Positions 18,111 through 28,424 of a stretch of 29,991 bases of DNA are shown in pieces. The notes below the pieces were generated by a model that did no database searches, was not told the origin of the DNA, and saw nothing but the letters and a program-made list of their open reading frames with translations. A program made the position numbers and the translations under genes. The stretch's first letter is position 1. Each line of letters opens with the position of its first letter. This stretch comes from Chara braunii (Eukaryota; Streptophyta; Charophyceae; Charales; Characeae): the NCBI GenBank assembly GCA_003427395.1, contig BFEA01000007.1, positions 985,395 to 1,015,385 on the forward strand, given 5' to 3'.

Positions 18111-19263
18111 TTCAACATTGACATTCATTTACTGGAAAACTAAAAAATATTTGCCAATTTGAAACAAAGGCCAGACGATTTCGCTTCTTTGCAGTGGCAG
18201 ATTATTTATCCATATCTGCCCACCAACGACTGCCTCATTGACCACTCATCTTAGAACAAAAGGTATTATCCAAAGTGCAACTGTGCAAGTAAGGAGGAGG
18301 GGAGGAGGGACGAAGCGAGGGGCGGCGCCGTAGCGCTCAAGCCTTGTGACACGTTGCGCTAGTCTTCGTTAGGGCTTCATCAATAGACAAGGAGCTTGGA
18401 TGCCATAGCCCTTCTTCGATGGACGCGGAGTTTATACGCCATGGCCCGGGGCGCTCAGCAAGGGTGAGGCGTGTCGTGAAGCCGTCAAGCTCAGATGAAC
18501 TTGAGCAACAGCAACATGAACTTGTCCTTGGCGTTGTGGACAGGTGGTGGACCCATCAGGCGGGGAGACTGGGTTATAAGAATAATCGAAAACTCTCAGA
18601 ACATTTCGAACATCTTGAACTGAAGAGCGCAGTGTGAAAGCGCCCTTCCCATGGAACGTACATGACTTGAAGGGGAATAGGTGGAGCTTTCCTCACATTC
18701 CCCCACGAGCAAGGCTGTCAGCCATGGACAAATCCGAACCAGGAAGTCACCTGGACCATGAAGACGCAGAGAAGACGGAACTTGCAGAAACGAAGGAAGA
18801 AGTACAGCGAGCTGGCTCGGTAATGGGAAGGTGGGAAGGTATCTTCACAGCTCCGTTGTTTGAAGTCATCATCGGAGAAAGGTTGTCAAGCCGTTCGTGA
18901 CAAGATATCAACAACAAGCTTCTAAAGCAGGAGCACACAGGATCTCGATTGGAGAACTCTATGGAGCCGTTCGTGGCGGGACAACGACTGCGGACAGTGG
19001 ACAGTGAACAGCAGATAATAGACAGCGGACAAGGGACAGTGCAGTAGTGAACTTTATGGAGCAGCGGACAAGAAGCAAAAACGGGTCAGATGGTGAGAAT
19101 TTTTCAAATAGGGGGGGGGGGGGGGGGGGGGGGGAGGGACAAAAAGAGGGGGAGGGGTGGGGTGACATGTTGAGTGAGGAGTTGACGGTTGTGTACAGGA
19201 ATGTGACGCGGAGGGTGCAACTACGGAGGCATTTTTTCCCGGGTGACTCTTCGAGCGACACCT
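18106..19263. other. no gene seen; short GGACAGTG-type repeats
   Basis: Between about 18,985 and 19,070 the words GGACAGTG, GGACAGCG and GACAAGGGACAGTG recur in a degenerate tandem pattern. A 24-nt G-run lies at 19,111-19,134. Frames of 60-90 codons at 18,419-18,900 have no recognisable domain, though codons there are not obviously repetitive; a diverged exon cannot be excluded. Confidence 0.4.
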
Positions 19264-19264
19264 N

Positions 19265-19332
<68 letters not shown>
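19264..19332. repeat. GA microsatellite with adjoining N
   Basis: An uninterrupted (AG)n run of about 68 nt follows a single N at 19,264. As at 5,247, the N marks uncertain assembly at a microsatellite edge. Confidence 0.9.
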
Positions 19333-19333
<1 letters not shown>

Positions 19334-20012
19334 AGGTAGGAATTTAAGGCCGATTACAGTACTAGCGGTTAGATTATACTGGTCTATTTGCAACTCTATG
19401 AATTGGTGGCAAGTTTGGTTAAAATGACCCTTGGGTTTTGTTATAAATGGCCTGACAAGTGGTCTGAAAATTGAGGCCTCCGTTAACCATCTCTCGTTCT
19501 CGCCACCTAGACTAAACCTGGACCCAAAGGTTGTCACGGCAGCACCCCCCATATCGCCACTGGATTGTCTTCCTCCCTCGACTAATCCCCAGATCTCTCT
19601 ACAAGGCCTCATACTCTTGCCGTTTGCAGGTTACAGGGCAACACCCCAGCTCCGGCCAGCGTCGTTCTGGCATCGGCATACCAGGGGCACAGAGCAAAGA
19701 AACTATGCAGATATCGGCCCAGATTCAACCATCTCTGAAATCCTATATCTCGAATGACGGGGAAAGCCAAAGACCGCCCAGAATTATAAAACACCAGAAA
19801 GATTGATATAACATGATCAATTGATTTCTATACAGCAAATTCCCCCCTCGCTCCTCCTTCCCTTCCTGTTCCGTCGTTGCCTCCACCGATAAGTTGTTCG
19901 TAATGTAAACAACACTATCGGCCCCAACTGGGAACAGTCTCCACTCTCCTACCCACCAGCCCCAGAGGCATCCAATTCCCACCCAAAGTATGCCTCTGTC
20001 TCTCCCTTACCC
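19333..20012 (-). repeat. fragment of the GGTTACAGGG monomer family plus anonymous sequence
   Basis: About 19,560-19,690 carries CCCAGATCTCTCTACAAGGC, GGTTACAGGGCAACACCCCA and CAGCGTCGTTCTGGCATCG, matching 2.9 and 13.35 kb in the same orientation. The flanks to 20,012 show no gene. The LINE A-tail begins at 20,013, so this is the LINE insertion's downstream flank. Confidence 0.6.
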
Positions 20013-20163
20013 TTTTTTTTTTTTTTTTTTTTTAAAGAAACAGATCCCGTCGGTATTAGCGATGCTGATAAGAGCAGACACCGATAGCACCAGGGGACCG
20101 ACTCCATCTATTGGTGGGGAGCTTCACCTGCTGGAAAGCGGGTCCAGCGTCCCTTATAATTAT
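20013..20163 (-). repeat. structured retroelement tail, copy 11 (3' end of the LINE)
   Basis: A T-run (20013-20033), then the variable hairpin GGTATTAGCGATG (20052-20064) with CACCGATAGCACC (20079-20091; about ten of 13 positions pair, counting wobble), loop containing CTGATAAGAGCAG. Then CTCCATCTATTGGTGGGGAG and GCTGGAAAGCGGGTCCAGC, ending GTCCC at 20,163. Continuity with the LINE 3' UTR on the same strand, repeated in the second LINE, ties the tail family to this LINE lineage. Confidence 0.88.
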
Positions 20164-20575
20164 GATACATTCACGTTTCATCAGAACACATCAGAAAGAA
20201 CCGTAGGAGGGGAGCCTCTTCACCTTATTTTCAGCGCCAGATTCCTGCTTCAACGCACTGGCTCCCTTCTATTCCTACAGCTAACCAACTTCATTTTGAA
20301 CAGATCTGATTATGATCAACTGAGAGAAGGCTTGAGCTTCTTCACCCATGGCAAGGCGTCAGATAAGAAGAACTTTGACTCCTAGCTCGGTATAGTGCCT
20401 AACTCTTACTATAGCAAGTGTTCCCTTTTAGGAAACTATACTTTCATGGGAGATCCAGGCCATGCCAAGACAAAGGGACAACAGCGTTAGGGGATGGGGG
20501 GAAGGGGTTTGGGAAGTTTAGCATGGGACGAAAAGGAATGGAGGGATCTATTTCAGACCAATTGTTGAACAGCAG
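20164..20575 (-). other. LINE 3' UTR
   Basis: Lies between the ORF2 stop and the structured tail. No open frame of note. A GAAGAGGCT phrase occurs near its end, as in the other LINE's 3' UTR. Confidence 0.7.
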
Positions 20576-23500
20576 TTAATAGTTTCTATTTACCTTTTGC
20601 CCATCATCTCCTATCCCTCCCTTCCATACAATCCTTCCAATCTTTCCCCCTTTTTCTCCCCCGAGCCAGTCACTGCTGAAGGATTTGATTGCTTTGAGGA
20701 CGTCTGTTTTTGAAGAGTTGTGTTGTAATTTGTCTTTTAGTTTATCCCATTGCACCTGGATATCTCTCTGCACTTGCTGTTTGATGTTGTCAGTGAATTC
20801 TGGGCCATCAAGTCTAACTTTATCCCATTCATAGGTGCATCTTCTTTGCCAAATTGCCCAGAGGATTGTTCTTCTTCCAATTGTAAATAGGTTCTGAGTA
20901 AAATTGTCCGTTTGTTCTAGAGACCAAACATCTAGCAGGATTACTTTCCAACCCCATGCCCAAGATTGGGATGTTTCCAGTTGACCCCATATGCGGTCCC
21001 ACCATCTCCATAGCCAGATGGAACCTGGGCATGCCAGAAAGATGTGTTCTATAGTTTCCAGGATCTTTCTACTGGGGAAAGCTGATTTACAAAGTTTACA
21101 CCAAGGTTCTGCCAACCCTTTCTTCTCCAGAGAGGACCTACTGATCAACCAATCATTAGTGGGAAGGCAACGGTGTTCTATTTGCCACTGCAGCGAGACA
21201 ATCTTAGATGGCTTTGTTTTTATTTCTTTGAACCAGCGAACTAGCCTCAGGTCTTCCTTACTTACATTTAGTTGATTCATCCATCTTGTTACTACTTTGT
21301 CTTTGAGGTTGATTGCAGGTTTGAGCATCCGATAGGTTGATTTGATTGATAGGGAATGTAGGGAACGAGTGAAGTTTCTCCCTTTTTTGTTGTTTGCCCT
21401 CCATGTCCAGCCTGCTGGGTCTATAGGAAGATTCGCTATGTCGACCTCTGGTCTAAAGGTCAGCCAAGATGATGAATCTTTTTGGAGTACTCTAATTATG
21501 AACATTTGTTTTTTTTTAATCCATTCAGTCTTATTTTCAGGGGGGTGAATTACTGAGTTGTCCTCCTTTAGGAGGTATAGACATGTGAGTGCTGATGAAT
21601 CCTGGGTGGGAGGGATAAGGATGTTTCCAACTAGCTGGGGGTGAGTCCTTATTCCCACCCAATCGCTTTCCTGCAATGACTTTCCTTTTTTAAGGATCTG
21701 AATCCAATGTAGAGGAATTAAGTCTATGATCCTGTCTAGACTTTCACTCACGTGGTGACAATATTTAAGTTTATTGTGCAGGGATTCAGGGGGAACCCAA
21801 TCTCTAGTTGTTTCATNCCANATATCTTTGACTCTAATTATTNCTTTTTTTATCCAACCCTTCCAAGGGCTCTCCATGCAATGTAGAGTATAACCTTGAG
21901 AGTCNNTNATCCTGTCATTGTTAAANAGTGGTTGTCTGACAATCTCTTCCCACCTATTTAGGTGTTGTTTGTCAGGCAAGGGAATTTTTCTCCAGGTTTT
22001 GAGAATGTTTATCCAGAATGGATCTTTACTTATGTCCCGTCTTGCCTCCTCCCTATCTGTAAGATCCTGGGCGATATAATTCCTTTGTATGGTCCTTGGA
22101 ATCGTCCATGCCCTGTTTTTTAACCATAATGCTGGATCAACTTTTCTTTCAGTGCTGGGTGCTAGTCTTCCACTTCGTTTCCATGCCAAAGCAGTCCATG
22201 GAGTCTGTGGATTGAAAAAAACCCTTTTAACCCATTGCATGGATAGTGCCATCGTCTGAGTAGAAGGATCAATGATTCTCAGTCCCCCTTTTGCCTTGGG
22301 TTGTATGATGGATGTCCAACCTACTCTGCTAATTACATTCTTGAGATCGTGGTTACCTCTCCATAGGAAGGCTCTAAGCAGTTGTTGGAAGAATTTTGTT
22401 GATGGTTCGTCTAATGCCCATATTGAAGATTTGTACCAGGTTGATGTCAGGATTACATTATTGATTACTAAAGATCGACCAATGATAGACGTGGGTTTGT
22501 TTTTCCATAATTTCAATTTGGCATGAGCACTTTGCATAATGTTTCTATCATTTATCATTGGTTTCCTTTTTGCTGATAGAGAAATTCCCATGATTCTAAT
22601 TGACCTTTCTTTAGGAATCCATTTAATACGAGGTGTTTCTCGTGGTCTGACCCCTTGATGATGAATCCACCACCCCAAGTTTTTTTTTCCCCAGTTGACT
22701 TTCATATCAGATAATTTGCTAAATTTGTCTAGCAAAGCTTTGATTGCTTCAAAATTCTCTATAGTTGCATCTACCATCAATGAGAGGTCATCCGCAAACA
22801 GGGAGCAAATAGGGATTGCTTCTTCTGGGATAGATGAGATCTGTATTCTCTTTATGTCTTTGTGTGTGTTGAGGTTGGCCGCTAGGGCTTCCATAATTAT
22901 GATGAATAAATAGGGAGCCAGAGCGTCTCCTTGTCTAACTGATCTCTGTAAGTTAAATGGGGGGGCGATATTGCCATTTATGGCTATTCTTGTTGTTGCT
23001 TTTTGGTGTAGGATTTCTATCCATCTTCTGAAATTGGGGTCAAAATTCATTTTTTTTAGGCATTTATCTATAAAATGTCAATCTACATGGTCATATGCTT
23101 TTTCAAAATTAATGAATATGAAAGCAGCATTGTGTCTGGATTGGCGTGTGATTTTTAAGAGTTCATTTATTAGCAGGATATTATCTTGGATATTACGTCC
23201 TGTAATAAAACCTGTTTGTGCCGGATGAATAATGTCTGTTATGACATTTTTCATCCTATTTGTTAGTGCTTTGGCTACCATCTTATATACGACCGTTAGT
23301 AAGGTGATAAGTCTGTAATTTCTAATATTAGATTTATATCCTTTTTTATATAATAGAGTTAGGATTCCTTGGTTCACTATCTCACCCATATCCCCAGTTA
23401 TCCAAACTTCGTGATAAAAATTCATAAGATCTTGGGAAAGGTGATCCCACAAAGACTCCCAAAATTCCTTTGGGAGACCGTCTATTCCTGGTGTTTTTTC

Positions 23501-25066
23501 TTCCTCCATCAAAATTAAGGCCTTCCATATTTCTTCCTTGGATAAAGGCATTTCTAATTTTTCTTTTTAGGATTCTGTGATGGACTTTTTCAGCGGGAGA
23601 AGAAATTCTTCTATCTCTATAGAACGCTGGAGTTTGGAGGTGGTAACATTGTGCGAGGTGAACAAATCTTTATAGAAATCTCTGGCAATCTTGGTGTTGG
23701 CTGCTGTGGATGTAACAAGTGGTGCATTTGAATTAAAAGGATCTGCCAATGCTTCGATTATAGTTCTGCCCGTTCTTGCTCTGGCCATAAAGAAGAATCT
23801 CGCGTCCATGGATCCTTCCATCTGATGTATGTTAAGTTTCCCTCTGATCCTTGCACATTGCCATCTATATTCTTTGAACTTGAGAAGTTGATAATCCAAG
23901 TCTCTGATCTCACCAGCCAGAAACTCTAACTCATCCGGGGATAATGAATTAGTTTCCTTTTCTTGTAGATCATGAATTTGTTTATGTAATTTTATTTCTT
24001 GTTGATGTCGTAGGTTAGCCAGGGCTTTGGAATATTCATTACATTTACGGCCTAGAAAAACTAGACCGTTATTGAACCATTCTATGTCACCATCAAATCT
24101 GATTTTTTGTTCTCTCCAGAATTGTCATACATCTTCAAGATATTTTGTGAAATTTTGATCTTTCATATGGGATGTGTTCAGTTTGTAATATCCTTTGCCT
24201 TGGTCTGGTTTCTTGTGAAAAGAAAAGATTGCTACTGCCAATGAATGGTCTAGGTCAGGGAAAGAGCTACGTGGCATGATATTAGCGAACTGAAGAGCGC
24301 CTTGCAGTTCTTCTGACACTAATATAAGGTCAATTCTGGATTTAGTATTTTTGTTTGCTTGATTTTTCCTAAAGCAGGAAAAAAACTTGGTTGTTGGATT
24401 GAGTCTTCTGAAAGAGTCGAAGAGGTTGGACGAGTGACATAAGTTAGCTATTATTTGCTCGTCCTTTTCTATATATGCGTGACAAGGAGAAGGGATAGTC
24501 CATTTGTCCAAGTGTCTGTCCGGTGCTGCATTGAAATCCCCTGCCATGATGATTGGGACTCCAATCGGCAGTCTATGAAGTATATCTTCAAAAAAAAGTT
24601 GGCGTTCAGATGGTTCGTTTAGGCCGTATATATTGAGTATACTGACCACTTCATTCTCTACCTTAGCTAGGATATAGATCCATCTACCTTCCTGTTTACC
24701 CGCTTCCCAGTTTAGCACTTTTACCTTTGATTCTGGTGGTATCCATATGGCCACTCCTGCGCTGCCTGGTCTGGGGGCATGCGATCTATATGCTGTATAG
24801 GGCCATATTTCCTTATGGTTATAATTATGTAGAGGTGTGTCTAGTAGGTGTGTCTCTTGAATACAGATCACATCCGGCCATTTTCTACCTCCCACCCCTT
24901 TGAGGAGTTCAATTATCGTTTGCCTTTTATTTTTCTTGGCTGAGGAAAGACCATTGACGTTGAGAGTCCTTAAATCCAAATTTGCATTCCTTTTTAGTAG
25001 ATTCCAGTTTTTGTCTTTGTTAAAGAACACGTCAATAAGATTCACCTCAATCATTTTTTCACCCAT
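20576..25066 (-). pseudogene. LINE ORF2: endonuclease and reverse transcriptase
   Basis: Encodes the enzyme for target-primed reverse transcription. One reading frame runs from ATG 25,066 to the stop at 20,576 (about 1,496 codons) with no frameshift but three internal stops: TGA at 24,125, TAA at 23,567 and TGA at 23,078. The last falls where FEKAYDHVD is normally followed by Trp. APE endonuclease (first 280 residues): NVNG near 37, QETH 70-73, GDFN 176-179, SRID 243-246, DLDH 271-274. Reverse transcriptase: TPGIDGLPKEFW, QTGFITGRN, motif A FEKAYDHVD, RQGDALAPYLF and FADD catalytic box at about 22,787-22,798. C-terminal zf-RVT-like module: LPTNDWL, CKLC, ETIEHIFLAC. The motifs fit the L1/Tx1 group. 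A few codons at 21,817-21,926 are unreadable because of Ns. The ATG directly follows the ORF1 stop. Confidence 0.93.
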
Positions 25067-26585
25067 TTACATGTTCTTCCAAGGTGCTGTATCCAGGATG
25101 TCCTCCCTCCTAAGTGATGCTTTCTTTAAAAGTCTTAGTAGGAGGAAAAGTATATCCTCGTCTGACCAGAATTGACTGGCCTTTATCTTGAGGATTTGCA
25201 AATCCTTGAGAGAGTCCTCCCCCATCCATCTCAGACTAACTTCATCTGGAGCCTTATATCTCAGATATACGTCACTTTCTGCAATCCTTTCGGGCCCTGA
25301 GATAAGTGTTAATGTTGCCCCCACCCTGAAAGAAAATGATCTGCAATAAATTTAGAAAGATGTTGGTTGGTGTTTACTGTTCCAAACTCTTTTCTTGTGG
25401 GGTCCTCGATGGAGATGAGGGAAGGATCTATACCCTGTAGAGTAATTTCCCTGTACTGAGAGTCTTTTGCTTCTGAGAGACCAGCTTCCCAACGCCCTTC
25501 CTTATATCTAACTGGAAGTATGATAGTCCCGGGTTTAGAGAGCTGGACTGTGTTGAAAACTCTTGCGATCTCGACCTCAATTTCTGTCTCTTGGTCGTTG
25601 GATCCAGTGGGTCAGGGAGCAGGTAGAGAGGAGGGTTGGCACCAGGTCGTTCCTCCCTTAATGGTTGAGGGATATCTTCCGTGAGATCTATCTCCGCTAT
25701 CTCCTCTTTTTGGCTCTGTATATCTGCTACGCTTTGCTGCGTCCCTGCGTTTTGCTCTTCCAATCCTCTGTCTGGACTATTTTTCTCCCACTCGATCAGA
25801 GAGGATTTTCGTTTTGGACTTTTTAATTCAAGATTTATTTGGAGAAATTTATTCTCCCCTATGATCAGGGAGATGATTTCCACTACCCCCACTCCTTTTC
25901 TCTGTTCATTAATCCTTGTAGTCAGTAGTATCTGATCCTGAGGCAGTTGGTGAGGAGTGGTAAGTATCTGGCTCTGAGTGACCTGGTTATCTACATATTG
26001 CTGGGAAGATGTTACCAGCTTGGTGAGTGAGGCCAGATCCTGTGCCTGCTGGTTGTCTGCTCCCTGTTTTCTCAGGTCTTGGCACCAAGGTGTGACTTGG
26101 TTCTGTTCGTGTCTCAGAGGAGTGAAAGGAGCCTGACTCTGTTCCAACTGTCCATCTACGTACTGTTGGGAAGATGTTGCCTCGAGAGTGACCGGTACCT
26201 GTGCCATCTGGCTGTCTGCTCCCTGCTTTTTCTGTTCTTGGCTCACAAGAGGTTTTGGTACCTGGACATATATTAGCGGGTCATCTTCATCTTGCTGTGG
26301 GGCTGTAGAAGGTTTTGTTCTTTGTTGTTGATAAGGGACAATTGTCATTGTGTCATTGTACTTCGATGGGGGAGTGGTGTGGGGAGTGGTGTGAGTAAGC
26401 TTTTCAATAATCCTATCCGCTTGCGAATGTACAGTGGTGATACAACCCTGCTGTTCAAGAGGAATGATAGTCATTTCATCGTTTAGACACTCAGTGGTCA
26501 TCGAGATCGGCGAGCCAGTATCACCCACTGAGGCATCACTAGAGTGACCGGATTCTTTCTTGTTATGGTGAAGTCGAGCAAGCAT
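25067..26585 (-). pseudogene. LINE ORF1, frameshifted
   Basis: The likely RNA-binding or chaperone partner of ORF2, assigned by position; I recognise no CCHC knuckle or RRM. Three frames carry it. The first, from ATG 26,585 to about 25,600, is Gln/Ser/Pro-rich, with internal near-repeats around SSQQYVDGQLEQSQ and SSQQYVDNQVTQSQ and KKQGADSQMAQ-like phrases. A second frame from about 25,600 to 25,330 reads sensibly (LSKPGTIILPVRYKEGRW, then a stretch to about FIADHFLSG). A third frame from about 25,330 ends at TAA 25,067-25,069. So two frameshifts have occurred, the second near a G-run at about 25,325. The first frame stays open upstream to 26,819 and is Lys/Arg-rich there without a Met, so the original start may lie upstream. 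The stop abuts the ORF2 ATG (TAAATG). Confidence 0.75.
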
Positions 26586-26819
26586 TGAGTCCGGAATTCC
26601 TTTGTTAGCTAATCTCTTTTGCGTTTTTGGTACTTTGGCTCTGATACCCTGTTTTCCATATTTGGGTGTGAGGGGAAGTCTTCGCAGTAACTTTGCGTAG
26701 TTGTGCCGTTTTTTGGAAGACTTCCTTCTCTCTCCATACTCAAACCCTAATCTGCCTCCGCTGGAATTTATCTCCAGCCCCAGAAAAGAGTATCCCTCAC
26801 AACTCTGCTCATACTCCCT

Positions 26820-27430
26820 TCAGGGCGTACACTACCCACCTTGCGATACCCCTGCAGAGCAGAGCTCCCCCATCCATAATCATCCAATAAAAAATCAGCA
26901 AGAAATTACATATCCACGGCAGAGCAAGAATAAATATGAAGTGGAATATTATCATAGATGTGGAATAAATTAGGAACTACAGGACATAAAATTTACCATA
27001 TTAATAGTAGTAATTGATATTAAAATTCAAATGTTAAATAATGGAAAAATTCAGACGTGATACACCTGAAACAGATTGGGGAAAAAAGAACGTAAATTGA
27101 TTAGTAAATTATATATGAAATTTTAGGTATGAAAAAATACCTTTCCGATTTTAGTATTTGATTTCCATAGACTGAGGATAGACAAATATATTAATTAAAG
27201 ATGATTATATTGGTGGATAGTTGAGATGCTTACTCGAATAATGATTAGAATATCGTATAATAATTGATTACTTGAGAATAAAATGAGAAAAATTAAAAAG
27301 GTTTCGGGTAACTAAAGACCAAACAGAGAGGAAAAGACAATTTGAGATGAGTAAAGTCGGTATTCGTACAACTCCCCCCTCTTCCCCCTCATCTCCCTGT
27401 CCCCCCCTCCTATTCTAAGAAGATGATAAT
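26820..27430. other. LINE 5' boundary and AT-rich flank, no gene seen
   Basis: The first 60-100 bases may be LINE 5' UTR. From about 26,880 to 27,360 the sequence is strongly AT-rich without open frames, then changes to a C/T-rich stretch. No internal promoter for the LINE can be identified. Confidence 0.4.
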
Positions 27431-27660
27431 TATGATGAAGACGATAACGATGATGATCATGTCGAACCCTGCTGATTGAAATGTTGATGACACTCCCTTA
27501 TGATGAAGACGATAGCGATGATGATAATGTTGAACCCTGCTGATTGAAATGTTGATGACACTCCCCTCATAATGAAGCTGAAGATGATGATTCTGATGAA
27601 GACAATAATGATGATGATAATGCCGAAACCTACTGATTAAAATGTTGATGACGCTCCCCT
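27431..27660. repeat. GATGAT-rich minisatellite, three units
   Basis: Units of about 68 bp start with TATGATGAAGACGATA-type sequence and end TGTTGATGACACTCCC. They begin at 27,431, 27,499 and about 27,593; a 25-nt insertion of GAAGATGATG-type sequence separates the second and third. Units share CCCTGCTGATTGAAATGTTG, which in the third has decayed to CTACTGATTAAAATGTTG. Confidence 0.85.
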
Positions 27661-28338
27661 GTACGTGTAGTTTGGATGATACAGAAAAGACGATGAGCAG
27701 CCGGCAACTAAAATCCGAGTTGAATCCTCCTCTCTTGTAATGACCGCTTGATGGCTCTTGGACTCATTCCTCGAAGACCTCCCACTCACTATCTCCCGAC
27801 AATCCTCCTCCCACCCCACGGGACACACTCTGCTCTTCTCCTTCTCGCGACGAGCCGACCTTCCTCCACCAAACTCGCAAGCTGAAGAGCAAGAGTGATC
27901 ACTCCCGAAGCAAAGCTCCCTTTCACACGGCATACTAGCCTGCAGCATCACTCACGTGAAACGCGAAGCAGAGAGATGGCACTGGAAGTGCTTTCAAAAG
28001 TCAGGAGACAGTAAGTGATAAGGATGAAGCCCTTTGTCGCCATCCAAAATCTGATTCATCATCCCTGTAGGATTAGCTCACACCACCATGACGTTTGCAA
28101 AAAAAAACAGCGCCTCGCCACTCACCAGTAGCCAGCGCTCGCTACTCATTAGTCTCCAGCGCCTCGCCATTCACAGGCGACATGCACCTCACGTCCTTCG
28201 AGCAGCCAGCGCCTCTCGACCATCGAGCTGCCAACACCTCGCCTCATGCAAGCAGCCAGCACCACGCTTCCGACTTGCCGCCAGCGCCTCGCCTCACGCC
28301 CACGTCGTGGCGCGTTGGTGTGTAGGGAAGAGGGCGCA
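27661..28338. other. no gene seen; degenerate CCAGCGCCTCGCC repeats
   Basis: At about 28,110-28,290 a phrase like CCAGCGCCTCGCC(A/T)(C/T) recurs five or six times at 25-45-bp spacing, producing Ala/Ser/Arg-rich frames on both strands. The remainder is anonymous. The block runs into GC hairpin copy D. Confidence 0.5.
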
Positions 28339-28370
28339 GGGGCGCAGCGCTCCCGGTAGCGCCGCGCCCC
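28339..28370 (+). repeat. GC-rich hairpin, loop CCCGGT, copy D
   Basis: GGGGCGCAGCGCT, CCCGGT and AGCGCCGCGCCCC form a 13-position stem with one A-C mismatch. It lies 18 bp upstream of a reverse transcriptase fragment on the same strand. Confidence 0.75.
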
Positions 28371-28388
28371 CAACATTTCCTGTCCACG

Positions 28389-28424
28389 TTTGACTCTGAG
28401 AAAGCTTATGACCATGTCAATTGT
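28389..28424 (+). pseudogene. reverse transcriptase motif A fragment of a LINE
   Basis: The plus-strand translation reads FDSEKAYDHVN, matching FEKAYDHVD, motif A of the LINE reverse transcriptase. The preceding codons (FLST) also fit the family, but the sequence then goes into a T-run and no further RT motif is clear, although SFLPRR could be a continuation. The fragment is small and on the opposite strand to both other LINEs, so it is a separate old insertion. Confidence 0.65.

Larger units (their letters stand above)
20013..26819 (-). mobile_element. L1/Tx1-like LINE, nearly full length, inactivated
   Basis: An autonomous non-LTR retrotransposon read on the minus strand: basic, Gln-rich ORF1 (to 25,067), ORF2 with APE endonuclease, reverse transcriptase and zf-RVT-like module (25,066-20,576), a 3' UTR of about 410 nt, the shared structured tail (copy 11) and 21 T on the plus strand (the A-tail). 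Total length is about 6.8 kb. The upstream limit is taken at the TGA in the ORF1 frame (26,820-26,822); the true 5' end and 5' UTR are not resolved. I could not find a target duplication. Several Ns lie at 21,817-21,926. ORF1 is frameshifted and ORF2 has three nonsense codons, so this copy cannot move by itself. Confidence 0.9.

Noticed and set aside
18331-18360. Fifth copy of the CCCGGT hairpin
   Set aside because: Only GTAGCGCTC and GTTGCGCT fragments match; neither the loop nor the stem is present.
25681-26486. Plus-strand frames of 64-84 codons across ORF1
   Set aside because: They are antisense shadows of the LINE ORF1 coding strand.
20013-26819. LTR retrotransposon or endogenous virus
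   Set aside because: No LTRs, protease, integrase or RNase H was seen; the A-tail and APE endonuclease identify a non-LTR element.
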